The notes below the pieces were generated by a model, which was not told where the DNA came from, ran no database searches, and was given only the letters and a program-made list of their open reading frames with translations. Below are positions 18,148 to 27,005 of a stretch of DNA of 64,000 nt, piece after piece. The translations under genes were made by a program, and so were the position numbers. Where the stretch lies: the NCBI RefSeq assembly GCF_009817885.1, contig NZ_CP041764.1, forward strand, positions 1,302,001 to 1,366,000, written 5' to 3'. Within the stretch, counting starts at the first letter, position 1. Every line of letters begins with the position of its first letter. The stretch is from Serratia rhizosphaerae. GTDB taxonomy: Bacteria; Pseudomonadota; Gammaproteobacteria; Enterobacterales; Enterobacteriaceae.

Positions 18148-19866
18148 TCAGGTCCTCTCCGTTTTGCTCAGCCACATTTCGTCCATGCCGCCACCGCGGA
18201 TCTGCATGGGGTACACATGTTCGGTTTCATCGACGGTCACATCGACAAACACCAGTCGTTCCTTCTCCGCCAGCGCCTGCGCCAGCTTGCTTTCCAGCTC
18301 ATCCGGGGTGCGAATGGCGATGCCAACATGCCCGTAGGCCTCGGCCAGCGCGACGAAATCGGGCAGCGACTCCATATAGGACTGCGAATGGCGGCCAGAA
18401 TAGATCATGTCCTGCCACTGCTTTACCATGCCGAGATAGCGGTTGTTCAGATTCACCACCACCACCGGCAGATTGTATTGCAGCGCGGTGGACAGCTCCT
18501 GAATGTTCATCTGGATACTGCCGTCGCCGGTGACGCACACCACGGTCTCCTCCGGCAGCGCCAGCTTCACCCCGAGCGCCGCCGGCAGTCCGAAGCCCAT
18601 CGTGCCCAGGCCACCGGAATTGATCCAGCGGCGCGGCTTGTCGAACGGATAATACAGCGCGGCGAACATCTGATGCTGGCCGACGTCGGACGTCACATAG
18701 GCGTCGCCTTTGGTCAGGCGATGCAGCGTTTCAATCACCGCCTGCGGTTTGATGGTATCACCGTTTTTGTCATACCCCAGGCAGTCACGCGCGCGCCACT
18801 GCTCAATCGACTGCCACCAGTCGCGCAATGCATCAAAGTCCTGCGGCTTGTTGCTCTGCGCCAGCAGCTCCAGCATCTGCGCCAACACCTGCTTCGCATC
18901 GCCGACGATCGGGATGTCCGCATCCACGGTTTTGGAGATGGAGGTCGGGTCGATATCAATATGCAGCACGGTGGCATCCGGGCAGTACTTCGCCAGATTG
19001 TTGGTGGTGCGATCGTCAAAGCGCACGCCGACGGCGAAAATCACATCGGCGTGATGCATGGTCTTGTTGGCTTCATAGGTGCCGTGCATCCCCAGCATGC
19101 CGACGCTCTGACGGTGCGTCCCCGGGAAGGCGCCCAGCCCCATCAGCGTACAGGTGACCGGCAGGTTGAGGCGTTCCGCCAGCGTTATCACCTCCGTGTG
19201 GCATTCGGCATTGATCGCGCCGCCGCCGACATACATCACCGGTTTTTTCGCCGCCATCAGAGTATGCAGGGCGCGTTTGATCTGCCCGCGATGCCCTTGC
19301 ACCGTCGGGTTGTAAGAACGCAGGCTGACCTCCTGCGGATAGGCGTAAGGCATGCGCACCGCCGGGCCGACAATGTCTTTCGGCAGGTCGATCACCACCG
19401 GGCCGGGACGGCCGCTGGCGGCCAGATAAAACGCCTTTTTCAGTACGCCGGGAATATCTTCGGTGCGTTTGACCAGGAAGCTGTGTTTCACCACCGGACG
19501 CGAGATCCCTACCATGTCGCACTCCTGGAAGGCGTCGTAGCCAATCAGCGAGCTCGGCACCTGGCCGGAAAGCACCACCATCGGAATGGAGTCCATATAG
19601 GCGGTGGCGATACCGGTAATCGCATTGGTCGCCCCCGGGCCGGAGGTGACCAGCACCACGCCGACTTCGCCGGTGGCGCGCGCATAGCCATCGGCCATAT
19701 GCACTGCCCCCTGCTCATGGCGCACCAGTACGTGATCGATTCCGCCCACCGTGTGCAGAGCGTCGTAAATATCGAGCACCGCCCCGCCCGGATAACCGAA
19801 TACATGTTTAACGCCCTGGTCGATCAGCGATCGCACGACCATTTCGGCTCCTGACAACATCTCCAT
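18148..19866 (-). CDS. ilvI: Acetohydroxyacid synthase III, catalytic subunit
   Basis: 572-residue TPP- and FAD-dependent enzyme condensing pyruvate with pyruvate or 2-ketobutyrate, the first common step of Val, Leu and Ile synthesis. The TPP-activating Glu lies in VRHEQGAVHMADG (about residue 51), the FAD region in the middle, and the TPP/Mg motif GDGSIQMNIQELSTALQYNLP near residue 445. Trp484 in MVKQWQDMIY is the residue that in isozymes II and III favours 2-ketobutyrate. A GGAGG ribosome site precedes the ATG. Confidence 0.98.
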   Translation of the reverse strand: MEMLSGAEMVVRSLIDQGVKHVFGYPGGAVLDIYDALHTVGGIDHVLVRHEQGAVHMADGYARATGEVGVVLVTSGPGATNAITGIATAYMDSIPMVVLSGQVPSSLIGYDAFQECDMVGISRPVVKHSFLVKRTEDIPGVLKKAFYLAASGRPGPVVIDLPKDIVGPAVRMPYAYPQEVSLRSYNPTVQGHRGQIKRALHTLMAAKKPVMYVGGGAINAECHTEVITLAERLNLPVTCTLMGLGAFPGTHRQSVGMLGMHGTYEANKTMHHADVIFAVGVRFDDRTTNNLAKYCPDATVLHIDIDPTSISKTVDADIPIVGDAKQVLAQMLELLAQSNKPQDFDALRDWWQSIEQWRARDCLGYDKNGDTIKPQAVIETLHRLTKGDAYVTSDVGQHQMFAALYYPFDKPRRWINSGGLGTMGFGLPAALGVKLALPEETVVCVTGDGSIQMNIQELSTALQYNLPVVVVNLNNRYLGMVKQWQDMIYSGRHSQSYMESLPDFVALAEAYGHVGIAIRTPDELESKLAQALAEKERLVFVDVTVDETEHVYPMQIRGGGMDEMWLSKTERT

Positions 19867-19921
19867 GGGTTTGCCTCCAGGCTTACTTATACTTGTCTGG
19901 CGCCGGAACGTAGCGCCTGCT

Positions 19922-19940
19922 CGTCGGGTATACCCCGACG
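19922..19940 (-). other. Hairpin in the ilvIH leader
   Basis: A perfect 7-base-pair inverted repeat (cgtcggg / cccgacg, 5-base loop tatac) lies about 55 bases before the ilvI start. It has no U-tract and no short leader peptide rich in branched-chain amino acids was found around it, so it is not a classical attenuator. Role unknown. Confidence 0.5.
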
Positions 19941-20026
19941 TGATGCGTTTCTCACTTACCCATCACCGCGCAGAGTAATGTCATGAATATAAGGCGGCCA
20001 ACCGGCGCTTAAACCGGAAAATGACG

Positions 20027-20054
20027 GGTATAGAATCCCTTAACATAACGTCAG
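20027..20054 (-). promoter_or_regulatory. Possible ilvIH promoter
   Basis: On the minus strand CTGACG (20049-20054, 4 of 6 to the -35 consensus) and TATACC (20027-20032, 4 of 6 to the -10) are spaced by 16 bases. It would give a leader of about 150 bases, longer than expected from E. coli, so other start points are possible. Confidence 0.35.
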
Positions 20055-20270
20055 TATATGAGGGCAGGCAAACGACAAAACGGCGGCAGGAAAATACGAA
20101 AATGGCTATCGATCTGGCATTTGACGGAGGGCTAAAACAATGCACTAGTCAACGGCGGATGCAGCTAGGCATTGTTTCATGAATGGCGATAATTACAGAA
20201 CTAAATCAGGCTGGGTTTATGCCGTTTTTTTCAGCAGCGGCGATTAGTAAACCACCTTCAGTCAGAAGAT

Positions 20271-22070
20271 TTACTGATACATGGCCTCAATTTCATGCTG
20301 ATAACGCTGGGAGATCACCTTACGCCGCAGCTTCAGCGTCGGCGTAAGCTCCCCCAGCTCCATCGAAAACGCCGCCGGCAACAGAGTGAACTTCTTCACC
20401 TGTTCGAAGCGGGCCAGCTCTTTTTGCATCTCACGCAGGCGCGCCTCGAACATTTCGACAATCTGGCTATGGCGTAACAGTTCCAGACGATCGTGGTACT
20501 TGAGATTGACCGATTTGGCGTATTCTTCCAGCGATTCAAAGCAGGGCACAATCAACGCGGACACGAACTTGCGCGCGTCGGCGATAACCGCCACCTGTTC
20601 GATAAAACGATCCTGGGCCAGCGTACCTTCCAGCATCTGTGGCGCAATATATTTACCGCCGGAGGTCTTCATCAGATCCTTCAGCCGCTCGGTGATAAAC
20701 AGATTGCCATGATCGTCAATCGCGCCGGCGTCGCCGGTCTTCAGCCAGCCGTCAGCGGTAAACGCCTGCGCGGTTTCCAGAGGTTTATTGAAGTAACCGC
20801 GCATCACGATCGGGCCGCGCACCTGAATCTCGTTCTCTTCGGCGACGCGCACCTCAACGTCAGGCAGCGGTTTGCCGATAGAGCCAAAGCGGAAGTCGTG
20901 CTCTTCCCAGCAGGAAACGGTGGCGCAGGTTTCCGTCATGCCGTAGCCATACTTGATGTTTATGCCCAGCGCCTGGAAGAACAGAATCACATTATCGTCC
21001 AGTTTGGCTCCGGCGGCCGGCAGAAAGCGCACCCGTCCCCCCAGCAGACCGCGCAGTTTGCTGAGCACCAGCTTATCGGCCCAACGGTGCGCCTGCGCGG
21101 ACAACCGGCCGTCAGACGTACCAGCACACTCCTGCAAAAACTTTCGCTCGCCGCAGCCAATCGCCCAGCGGAATAACAGACGACGCCACCACGGCGCGCG
21201 GGCAACCCTCTCATGCACCGCGCTGAAGATTTTCTCATAGAAACGCGGCACGGCGCACATCACGGTCGGCCGCACCGCCGTCATCGCCTCACGCACCCAG
21301 TCGGTATTCGGCAGAAAAACATTCTGCGCGCCGGAATGCATGATAAAGAAGCTCCAGGCGCGCTCAAACACGTGTGACAACGGCAGGAAGCTGAGTGAGA
21401 CGTCTTCTTCTCCCACCGTCAGACGCTCATCATGCTGATTCAGTTGAGCCGCCATATTGCGGTAGTCCAGCATCACGCCTTTTGGTTCACCGGTCGTGCC
21501 CGAGGTATAAATCAGCGTGAACAGATCCTGCAGTTCACGAGCGCTGATACGCTCATCCAACTGCGCCTGATAACGTTCTACGTCCGCGTCTCGCTCCAGT
21601 TGTTTCAGGTAACAGGCGATCTCGCAGCCGTGCAGTTCCACCGCGTCGTTAAAGGCAATAATCTGCGTCAGCTGCGGGCAAACGCCTCGCAGCGCAATAG
21701 CGGCATCCATTTGCGCCTGGTCGCCGACAAACAGAATGCGGATATCGGCATCATTCAGAATAAACGCCGCCTGCGCGGCGGTATGCGTGGCATACAGCGG
21801 TACGCTGACCGCACGCAGCTGTAAAATAGCCAGATCGGCCAATGACCAGGCCATGCTGTTATTGGCAAAAATCGCCACGCGCTCCTGCACTTCAACGCCT
21901 AACGCCAGCAGGGCGCTGGCGATATGATCCATATGCGTGCCGACCTGCCGCCAGGTCAGACGGTTTTCGCCCGCCGGTGTCCATTGACGGAAGGCGACAC
22001 AATCGGCGCGCTGGCTGCGCTGCTGCTGGATACGCTGAATCAGATGGTAGTGCTGGAGATTTCTGGTCAT
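20271..22070 (-). CDS. AMP-forming long-chain acyl-CoA synthetase family protein
   Basis: 599-residue ANL-superfamily enzyme of the FAA1/FadD15 type, which activates a carboxylic acid with ATP and transfers it to CoA. The phosphate-binding loop LIYTSGTTGEPKGVMLDYRN is near residue 187, the adenine motif YGYGMTETCATVSCWEE near 380, the hinge region LKTGDAGAIDDHGNLFITERLKDLMKTSGGK near 445, and the C-terminal catalytic-lysine region TPTLKLRRKVI near 580. The substrate is not known; long-chain fatty acid is the family expectation. It sits alone between leuO and ilvI on the same strand, a gene not found at this place in E. coli K-12. Confidence 0.85.
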   Translation of the reverse strand: MTRNLQHYHLIQRIQQQRSQRADCVAFRQWTPAGENRLTWRQVGTHMDHIASALLALGVEVQERVAIFANNSMAWSLADLAILQLRAVSVPLYATHTAAQAAFILNDADIRILFVGDQAQMDAAIALRGVCPQLTQIIAFNDAVELHGCEIACYLKQLERDADVERYQAQLDERISARELQDLFTLIYTSGTTGEPKGVMLDYRNMAAQLNQHDERLTVGEEDVSLSFLPLSHVFERAWSFFIMHSGAQNVFLPNTDWVREAMTAVRPTVMCAVPRFYEKIFSAVHERVARAPWWRRLLFRWAIGCGERKFLQECAGTSDGRLSAQAHRWADKLVLSKLRGLLGGRVRFLPAAGAKLDDNVILFFQALGINIKYGYGMTETCATVSCWEEHDFRFGSIGKPLPDVEVRVAEENEIQVRGPIVMRGYFNKPLETAQAFTADGWLKTGDAGAIDDHGNLFITERLKDLMKTSGGKYIAPQMLEGTLAQDRFIEQVAVIADARKFVSALIVPCFESLEEYAKSVNLKYHDRLELLRHSQIVEMFEARLREMQKELARFEQVKKFTLLPAAFSMELGELTPTLKLRRKVISQRYQHEIEAMYQ

Positions 22071-22469
22071 AGAGCCTTAAGCCTGAAACGGATCAATCGA
22101 TTAGCTGCTGCAGGGCACCAATGCCCCAAATCTCAGCTTACACGTGTTTACTTTTTTCCGCGCAGTTTACCGGCTCTCTGATAAAGGGGAAAGGAATTTC
22201 AGCGTAGCCCTGTGAGCTCAAAAGCACGGCAGTGCTGCTGAATGTGACACCAAGCATACAACCGGGGAAGCCGCTGCTTACAATTATTCCGTCAATAACG
22301 TGCTAAAAGACACGAGAACCCCCACCGCCCATAACAGAACAAAACTCTACAATTTAATTATTTACCAGTTTTAAAATTTGAAATAATAAAAACAAATCAG
22401 CACCACAGAAATACAGGATATTTCTAAATAAAAAATAATCATTTACTTAAAGAAACGCCATTCACCCAC
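22071..22469. other. AT-rich region between leuO and the acyl-CoA synthetase gene
   Basis: About 400 bases, with the half nearer leuO very AT-rich. It separates the leuO terminator from the acyl-CoA synthetase start and so should contain that gene's promoter. I saw no gene and no clear promoter match. The AT content suggests possible H-NS or LeuO binding, which is inference. Confidence 0.45.
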
Positions 22470-22508
22470 CGATAAAAATTAACCCGCGGGCGATCCCTCG
22501 GGTTAATT
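22470..22508 (-). terminator. Rho-independent terminator of leuO
   Basis: On the minus strand a 10-base-pair stem (AATTAACCCG / CGGGTTAATT) with a 12-base loop is followed by TTTTTATC. It lies 10 bases after the leuO stop and has the classical stem plus U-tract form. Confidence 0.8.
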
Positions 22509-22517
22509 ATCCGTGAT

Positions 22518-23465
22518 TTAACCCAGCATCTCAGATTCGCCAAGTACCGACTTCATCCACTGATGTCCTTTATCGCGCTCGGCTGATTCATGCCAGGAGA
22601 GATAACAGGTAACCTGTTTTTTATCCAGCGGCAAGGTCAGTAATTTAAGCTGCAAATTCGACGCATATTTCTGAGCAAACCAACGGGGGGCAATGGCCAA
22701 CATATCGGTACGGGAAACCAGATTCATCACGCTATATAAATCCGTACACTGCTGAGAAACGATACGCTGCATGGCGTCTTCGATATAATGTGCTCGGCTA
22801 AAAGAACAGAACCGCTCCAAGGAAACGACCGCATGCTGCTCCATCATCAGCTGTTCACGCGTAATGCCGCTCATTATCCGCGGATGCGCTTCCGCAGCGA
22901 CCACCACCAGTTCATCGTCAAATAATGCGTGACGCTTAAATTCGCTGTGTTCAAAATACGTATAGCCAATAACAAACTCCATCTCCTGATAACGCAGCTG
23001 ATGTTCAATGTTATTGTTGAGATAGGATTTTATTTGCAGGCGAACGTGAGGGGCCATTTCCTTCACGCTGTTGATGACTTTCGCCGTCAGACGTAAATCC
23101 AACGGGCTACAAATGGAGATCGGGAAAATACGCTCACTGGTCAAGGCGTCAAACCCCGCCCCCGGCAGTTCATTTTGCACCAGCTGCAGCGCCTGGCGAA
23201 TCGGCCCAAACAGCTGTCTGGCGCGCATGGTCGGCTGGATGCCGCGGCCAAATCGCACGAACAGCTCATCGTTAAACATTACCTTCAACCGGGCGACCGC
23301 ATTACTTACCGCAGGCTGCGACATACCAAGCACATTTGCCGCTCGCGTGATATTTTGCATTTGCATCACGGCATCAAATACGGTGAGCAGATTAAGATCG
23401 ACGCTGCGCAGATGAATATCACCGCCATCCTTACCCAAGACATTTCCCGAATCATATCCAGACAT
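22518..23465 (-). CDS. leuO: LysR-family global regulator LeuO
   Basis: 315-residue LysR-type regulator. The winged helix-turn-helix region (VDLNLLTVFDAVMQMQNITRAANVLGMSQPAVSNAVARLK, split here by family motif) and the C-terminal TCYLSWHESAERDKGHQWM match E. coli LeuO closely; the effector domain is more diverged. The ATG giving MSGYDSG is preferred because GGAG stands 6 bases before it; a GTG four codons upstream is less likely. LeuO antagonises H-NS silencing. It is divergent from leuLABCD, as in E. coli. Confidence 0.95.
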   Translation of the reverse strand: MSGYDSGNVLGKDGGDIHLRSVDLNLLTVFDAVMQMQNITRAANVLGMSQPAVSNAVARLKVMFNDELFVRFGRGIQPTMRARQLFGPIRQALQLVQNELPGAGFDALTSERIFPISICSPLDLRLTAKVINSVKEMAPHVRLQIKSYLNNNIEHQLRYQEMEFVIGYTYFEHSEFKRHALFDDELVVVAAEAHPRIMSGITREQLMMEQHAVVSLERFCSFSRAHYIEDAMQRIVSQQCTDLYSVMNLVSRTDMLAIAPRWFAQKYASNLQLKLLTLPLDKKQVTCYLSWHESAERDKGHQWMKSVLGESEMLG

Positions 23466-24097
23466 ATCCAACTCCACTAAGTCCTATGTAGATAACTTCA
23501 CCGACGCACCATTAAGAAACGGTGCCAGAAATCGCATTCCATTTTCCCGAGCGGTAAAGTTAGTCCTCTTGGTAAGTTATCCTGCAAAAGATAAAAACCA
23601 AGATTCATCCAATATAAATACGACACTAAAATTTATGCCAACGATTTTACCGGCCCATTACGCAATTTATTTAACCCTCAATAGGAATAAGCCGAAATAG
23701 TGTTAAAAAAACGCTCCGCACAAGATGAATCAGAACATAAAAATAGAAAATGAACAATCATGCAGTATTAAAAGCAGTGATTTTTAGGACAGTTACATTT
23801 CATATATAACGGCTATGTACGCCGAGTCATTCCATCATTCAATTTAAGATTGTAATAAATAGACACCATGAATACCTCACTTTTTTCAATATGCATTAGT
23901 CATTTATTGTGAGTAAATTTTACCCTACCTTCAATCAGAATCAATGTCGTATCTCACCACACAATTCATTTATGCCAATCGCGTCCCAATTCCAATGTTT
24001 TTTCGAACCAAAAAATGCATTTTTTTCGACATTATCTACTGATGGATAGCATGATGCCGCGTTCAGTTTCATTTACCCCGGGTTTTAAAATCAGGTG
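23466..24097. other. AT-rich divergent region between leuO and leuL
   Basis: About 630 bases of strongly AT-rich DNA between the divergent leuO and leu operon. In E. coli this region carries H-NS-nucleated silencers and LeuO sites; the base composition here fits that, but no exact site can be assigned by eye. No convincing open reading frame is present. Confidence 0.55.
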
Positions 24098-24126
24098 TTG
24101 ACATCGCCTGAGCGATAACGTATCAA
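24098..24126 (+). promoter_or_regulatory. leu operon promoter
   Basis: A perfect TTGACA (24098-24103) is followed after exactly 17 bases by TATCAA (24121-24126, 4 of 6 to the -10 box). It lies just before the leuL leader peptide gene, giving an untranslated leader of about 30 bases, as expected for a leu promoter. Confidence 0.8.
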
Positions 24127-24163
24127 ATTAGGCAACGCAAACATTTTAGAGAAGTGGAATCAC

Positions 24164-24247
24164 ATGATCCGTATTACTCGTCTACTAGGCCTACTACTAA
24201 ACGCATCTTCTTTGCGCGGTATGCCAGTGGGCGGCGATCGGTCCTGA
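24164..24247 (+). CDS. leuL: leu operon leader peptide LeuL
   Basis: 27-codon leader peptide (MIRITRLLGLLLNASSLRG...). The Leu run is encoded by five CTA codons, split 2+3 by one Gly codon; CTA is the rarest Leu codon in enterobacteria, which makes ribosome stalling sensitive to charged tRNA-Leu. The sequence LLLNASSLRG is shared with E. coli LeuL. Stalling here is expected to prevent formation of the downstream terminator at 24269-24297. Confidence 0.95.
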   Translation: MIRITRLLGLLLNASSLRGMPVGGDRS

Positions 24248-24268
24248 TTCAGCCACTCAGCTATAACA

Positions 24269-24297
24269 AACCCGCGCTACTGCGCGGGTTTTTTTTT
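24269..24297 (+). terminator. leu attenuator terminator
   Basis: An 8-base-pair stem (aacccgcg / cgcgggtt) with a 6-base loop is followed by a run of T residues. It sits between leuL and leuA and is the attenuator that stops transcription when leucyl-tRNA is plentiful. Confidence 0.92.
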
Positions 24298-24335
24298 GCC
24301 CGCTTAGCGTGAAAAACACGATAAGGAACCAAGCG

Positions 24336-25910
24336 ATGAGCCAACAAGTCATTATCTTCGATACCACATTGCGCGACGGTGAACAGGCGCTGCAGGCCAG
24401 CCTGAGCGTAAAAGAAAAGATTCAGATCGCAATGGCGCTGGAGAGGATGGGCGTCGACGTCATGGAGGTTGGCTTCCCGGTATCTTCACCGGGTGACTTT
24501 GAATCGGTGCAAACTATTGCACGCCAAATCAAAAACAGTCGCGTCTGCGGCCTGGCGCGCTGCGTCGACAACGATATCGATGTCGCCGCCGAGGCGCTGC
24601 GCGTCGCCGAAGCGTTCCGTATTCACGTCTTCCTGGCCACCTCAACGCTGCATATCGAGTCAAAATTAAAGCGTTCGTTCGATGAAGTGCTGGAGATGGC
24701 CGTACGCTCGGTGAAGCGCGCACGCAACTATACCGACGACGTCGAGTTCTCCTGTGAAGACGCCGGACGCACGCCGATCGATAACCTGTGCCGCGTGGTT
24801 GAAGCAGCCATCAACGCCGGCGCCACCACCATCAATATCCCCGATACCGTCGGCTATACCACGCCGAACCAGTTTGGCGGCATTATCAGCACGCTGTACG
24901 ACCGGGTGCCGAACATCGACAAGGCGATTATCTCCGTGCACTGCCATGACGACTTAGGCATGGCGGTCGGCAACTCAATCGCGGCAGTGCAGGCCGGCGC
25001 CCGTCAGGTGGAAGGCACGATCAACGGCATCGGCGAGCGCGCGGGCAACACCTCACTGGAAGAGGTGATCATGGCGATTAAAGTGCGCCAGGACATCATG
25101 AACGTGCACACCAATATCAACCACCAGGAAATCTACCGCACCAGCCAGTTGGTCAGCCAGCTGTGCAATATGCCGATTCCCGGCAACAAAGCGATCGTCG
25201 GCTCCAATGCCTTCGCCCACTCCTCCGGCATTCACCAGGACGGCGTGCTGAAAAACCGTGAAAACTACGAAATCATGTCGCCGCAGACCATCGGTCTGAA
25301 AGACGTTCAGCTGAACCTGACCTCGCGCTCCGGCCGCGCGGCGGTGAAGCACCGCATGGAAGAAATGGGCTACAAAGATCAAGACTACAGCCTGGACGAT
25401 CTGTACGCCGCTTTCCTGAAACTGGCGGATAAGAAAGGCCAGGTGTTCGACTACGATCTGGAAGCGCTGGCGTTTATCAATAAACAGCAGGAAGAACCGG
25501 AACACTTCAATCTGGGTTACTTCAGCGTGCAGTCCGGCAGCAGCATTATGGCCACCGCCTCGGTCAAACTGATATGCGGCGGCGAAGAAAAAGCCGAAGC
25601 GGCCACCGGCAACGGCCCGGTCGATGCGGTCTATCAGGCCATCAACCGTATCACCGACTTCCCGATCGAACTGGTGAAATATCAGCTGACGGCGAAAGGC
25701 CAGGGCCGCGACGCGCTGGGCCAGGTGGATATTGTGGTTTCCTACAACGGCCGCCGCTTCCACGGCGTCGGCCTGGCGACCGATATTGTCGAATCCTCCG
25801 CCAAGGCGATGATCCACGCATTAAATAATATTTGGCGCTCCCAACAGGTAGAAAAAGAAAAACAGCGTCTGCAGCAAACCAAACATCAAAATAATCAGGA
25901 AACGGTGTGA
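24336..25910 (+). CDS. leuA: 2-isopropylmalate synthase
   Basis: 524-residue enzyme condensing acetyl-CoA with 2-ketoisovalerate, the first leucine-specific step. The start ATG gives MSQQVIIFDTTLRDGEQALQ with the FDTTLRDGEQ catalytic motif; AAGGAACC precedes it. A start 9 codons upstream is open but less like the family. HCHDDLGMAVGN near residue 204 holds metal ligands. The C-terminal LeuA regulatory domain for leucine feedback begins near residue 390. It is followed at 2 bases by leuB. Confidence 0.98.
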   Translation: MSQQVIIFDTTLRDGEQALQASLSVKEKIQIAMALERMGVDVMEVGFPVSSPGDFESVQTIARQIKNSRVCGLARCVDNDIDVAAEALRVAEAFRIHVFLATSTLHIESKLKRSFDEVLEMAVRSVKRARNYTDDVEFSCEDAGRTPIDNLCRVVEAAINAGATTINIPDTVGYTTPNQFGGIISTLYDRVPNIDKAIISVHCHDDLGMAVGNSIAAVQAGARQVEGTINGIGERAGNTSLEEVIMAIKVRQDIMNVHTNINHQEIYRTSQLVSQLCNMPIPGNKAIVGSNAFAHSSGIHQDGVLKNRENYEIMSPQTIGLKDVQLNLTSRSGRAAVKHRMEEMGYKDQDYSLDDLYAAFLKLADKKGQVFDYDLEALAFINKQQEEPEHFNLGYFSVQSGSSIMATASVKLICGGEEKAEAATGNGPVDAVYQAINRITDFPIELVKYQLTAKGQGRDALGQVDIVVSYNGRRFHGVGLATDIVESSAKAMIHALNNIWRSQQVEKEKQRLQQTKHQNNQETV

Positions 25911-25912
25911 AC

Positions 25913-27004
25913 ATGACGAAGAGTTACCATATTGCCGTCTTACCCGGAGACGGAATCGGCCCGGAAGTAATGGCGCAGGCAAAAAAAGTGTTGGAGGCGG
26001 TGCGCCAGCGCTTTGATATCCGCATCACCACCAGCGAATACGACGTCGGCGGCATTGCCATCGACCGCCACGGCAGCCCGCTGCCGGCGGCGACGCTGAG
26101 CGGCTGCGAACAGGCGGACGCCATTTTGTTCGGCTCGGTGGGCGGCCCCAAGTGGGAACATCTGCCGCCGGCGGAACAGCCGGAGCGCGGCGCGCTGCTG
26201 CCGCTGCGCAAGCACTTCAAACTGTTCAGCAACCTGCGTCCCGCCCGCCTGTACCAGGGGCTGGAAAACTTCTGCCCGCTGCGCGCCGATATCGCCGCCG
26301 CCGGCTTCGATATCCTGTGCGTCCGCGAGCTGACCGGCGGCATATACTTCGGCCAGCCGAAAGGGCGCGAAGGCCAGGGCATGCAGGAGCGCGCCTATGA
26401 CACCGAGGTGTATCACCGCTTCGAGATCGAACGTATCGCGCGCATCGCCTTTGAATCGGCGCGCAAACGCCGTAATAAGGTCACCTCCATCGATAAGGCC
26501 AACGTACTGCAAAGCTCGATCCTGTGGCGCGAAGTGGTGAACGAGGTTGCCAAAGATTACCCGGACGTGGCGCTGTCGCACATGTACATCGACAACGCCA
26601 CCATGCAGCTGATCAAAGATCCGGCGCAGTTCGACGTGCTGCTGTGCTCCAACCTGTTCGGCGATATTTTGTCGGACGAGTGCGCCATGATTACCGGCTC
26701 GATGGGTATGCTGCCTTCCGCCAGCCTGAACGAGGCGGGCTTCGGCCTGTACGAACCGGCGGGCGGCTCCGCGCCGGATATCGCGGGTAAAGGTATTGCC
26801 AACCCGGTAGCCCAGATCCTGTCGCTCACCCTGCTGCTGCGCTACAGCCTGGAGGCCGCTGAAGCCGCCGATGCTATTGAGCGCGCTATCAACCAGGCGC
26901 TGGAACAGGGTTACCGTACCGCCGATTTGGCCGGCGACGGCAAGGCGGTCAGCACCGATGAAATGGGCGATATCATCGCCCGCTTTGTGGCACAGGGGGC
27001 ATAA
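25913..27004 (+). CDS. leuB: 3-isopropylmalate dehydrogenase
   Basis: 363-residue NAD-dependent decarboxylating dehydrogenase, same length as E. coli LeuB. The N-terminus IAVLPGDGIGPEVMAQA, GSVGGPKWEHLP (about residue 75), and the metal-binding signature NLFGDILSDECAMITGSMGMLPSASL (about 246) are present. The ATG two codons after an in-frame GTG is chosen to match the family. It starts 2 bases after the leuA stop and 1 base separates it from leuC. Confidence 0.98.
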   Translation: MTKSYHIAVLPGDGIGPEVMAQAKKVLEAVRQRFDIRITTSEYDVGGIAIDRHGSPLPAATLSGCEQADAILFGSVGGPKWEHLPPAEQPERGALLPLRKHFKLFSNLRPARLYQGLENFCPLRADIAAAGFDILCVRELTGGIYFGQPKGREGQGMQERAYDTEVYHRFEIERIARIAFESARKRRNKVTSIDKANVLQSSILWREVVNEVAKDYPDVALSHMYIDNATMQLIKDPAQFDVLLCSNLFGDILSDECAMITGSMGMLPSASLNEAGFGLYEPAGGSAPDIAGKGIANPVAQILSLTLLLRYSLEAAEAADAIERAINQALEQGYRTADLAGDGKAVSTDEMGDIIARFVAQGA

Positions 27005-27005
27005 C

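Larger units (their letters stand above)
19867..20270. other. Upstream region of ilvIH
   Basis: About 400 bases without a gene. In E. coli the matching region holds several Lrp sites; I cannot place Lrp boxes with confidence by eye because the consensus is weak. A possible promoter (20027-20054) and a leader hairpin (19922-19940) are listed separately. A leftover T-run near 20222-20230 has no good stem before it. Confidence 0.5.

Noticed and set aside
18217..19854. Long open reading opposite ilvI
   Set aside because: Shadow of the well-supported ilvI gene; composition is low-information and no start signals are convincing.
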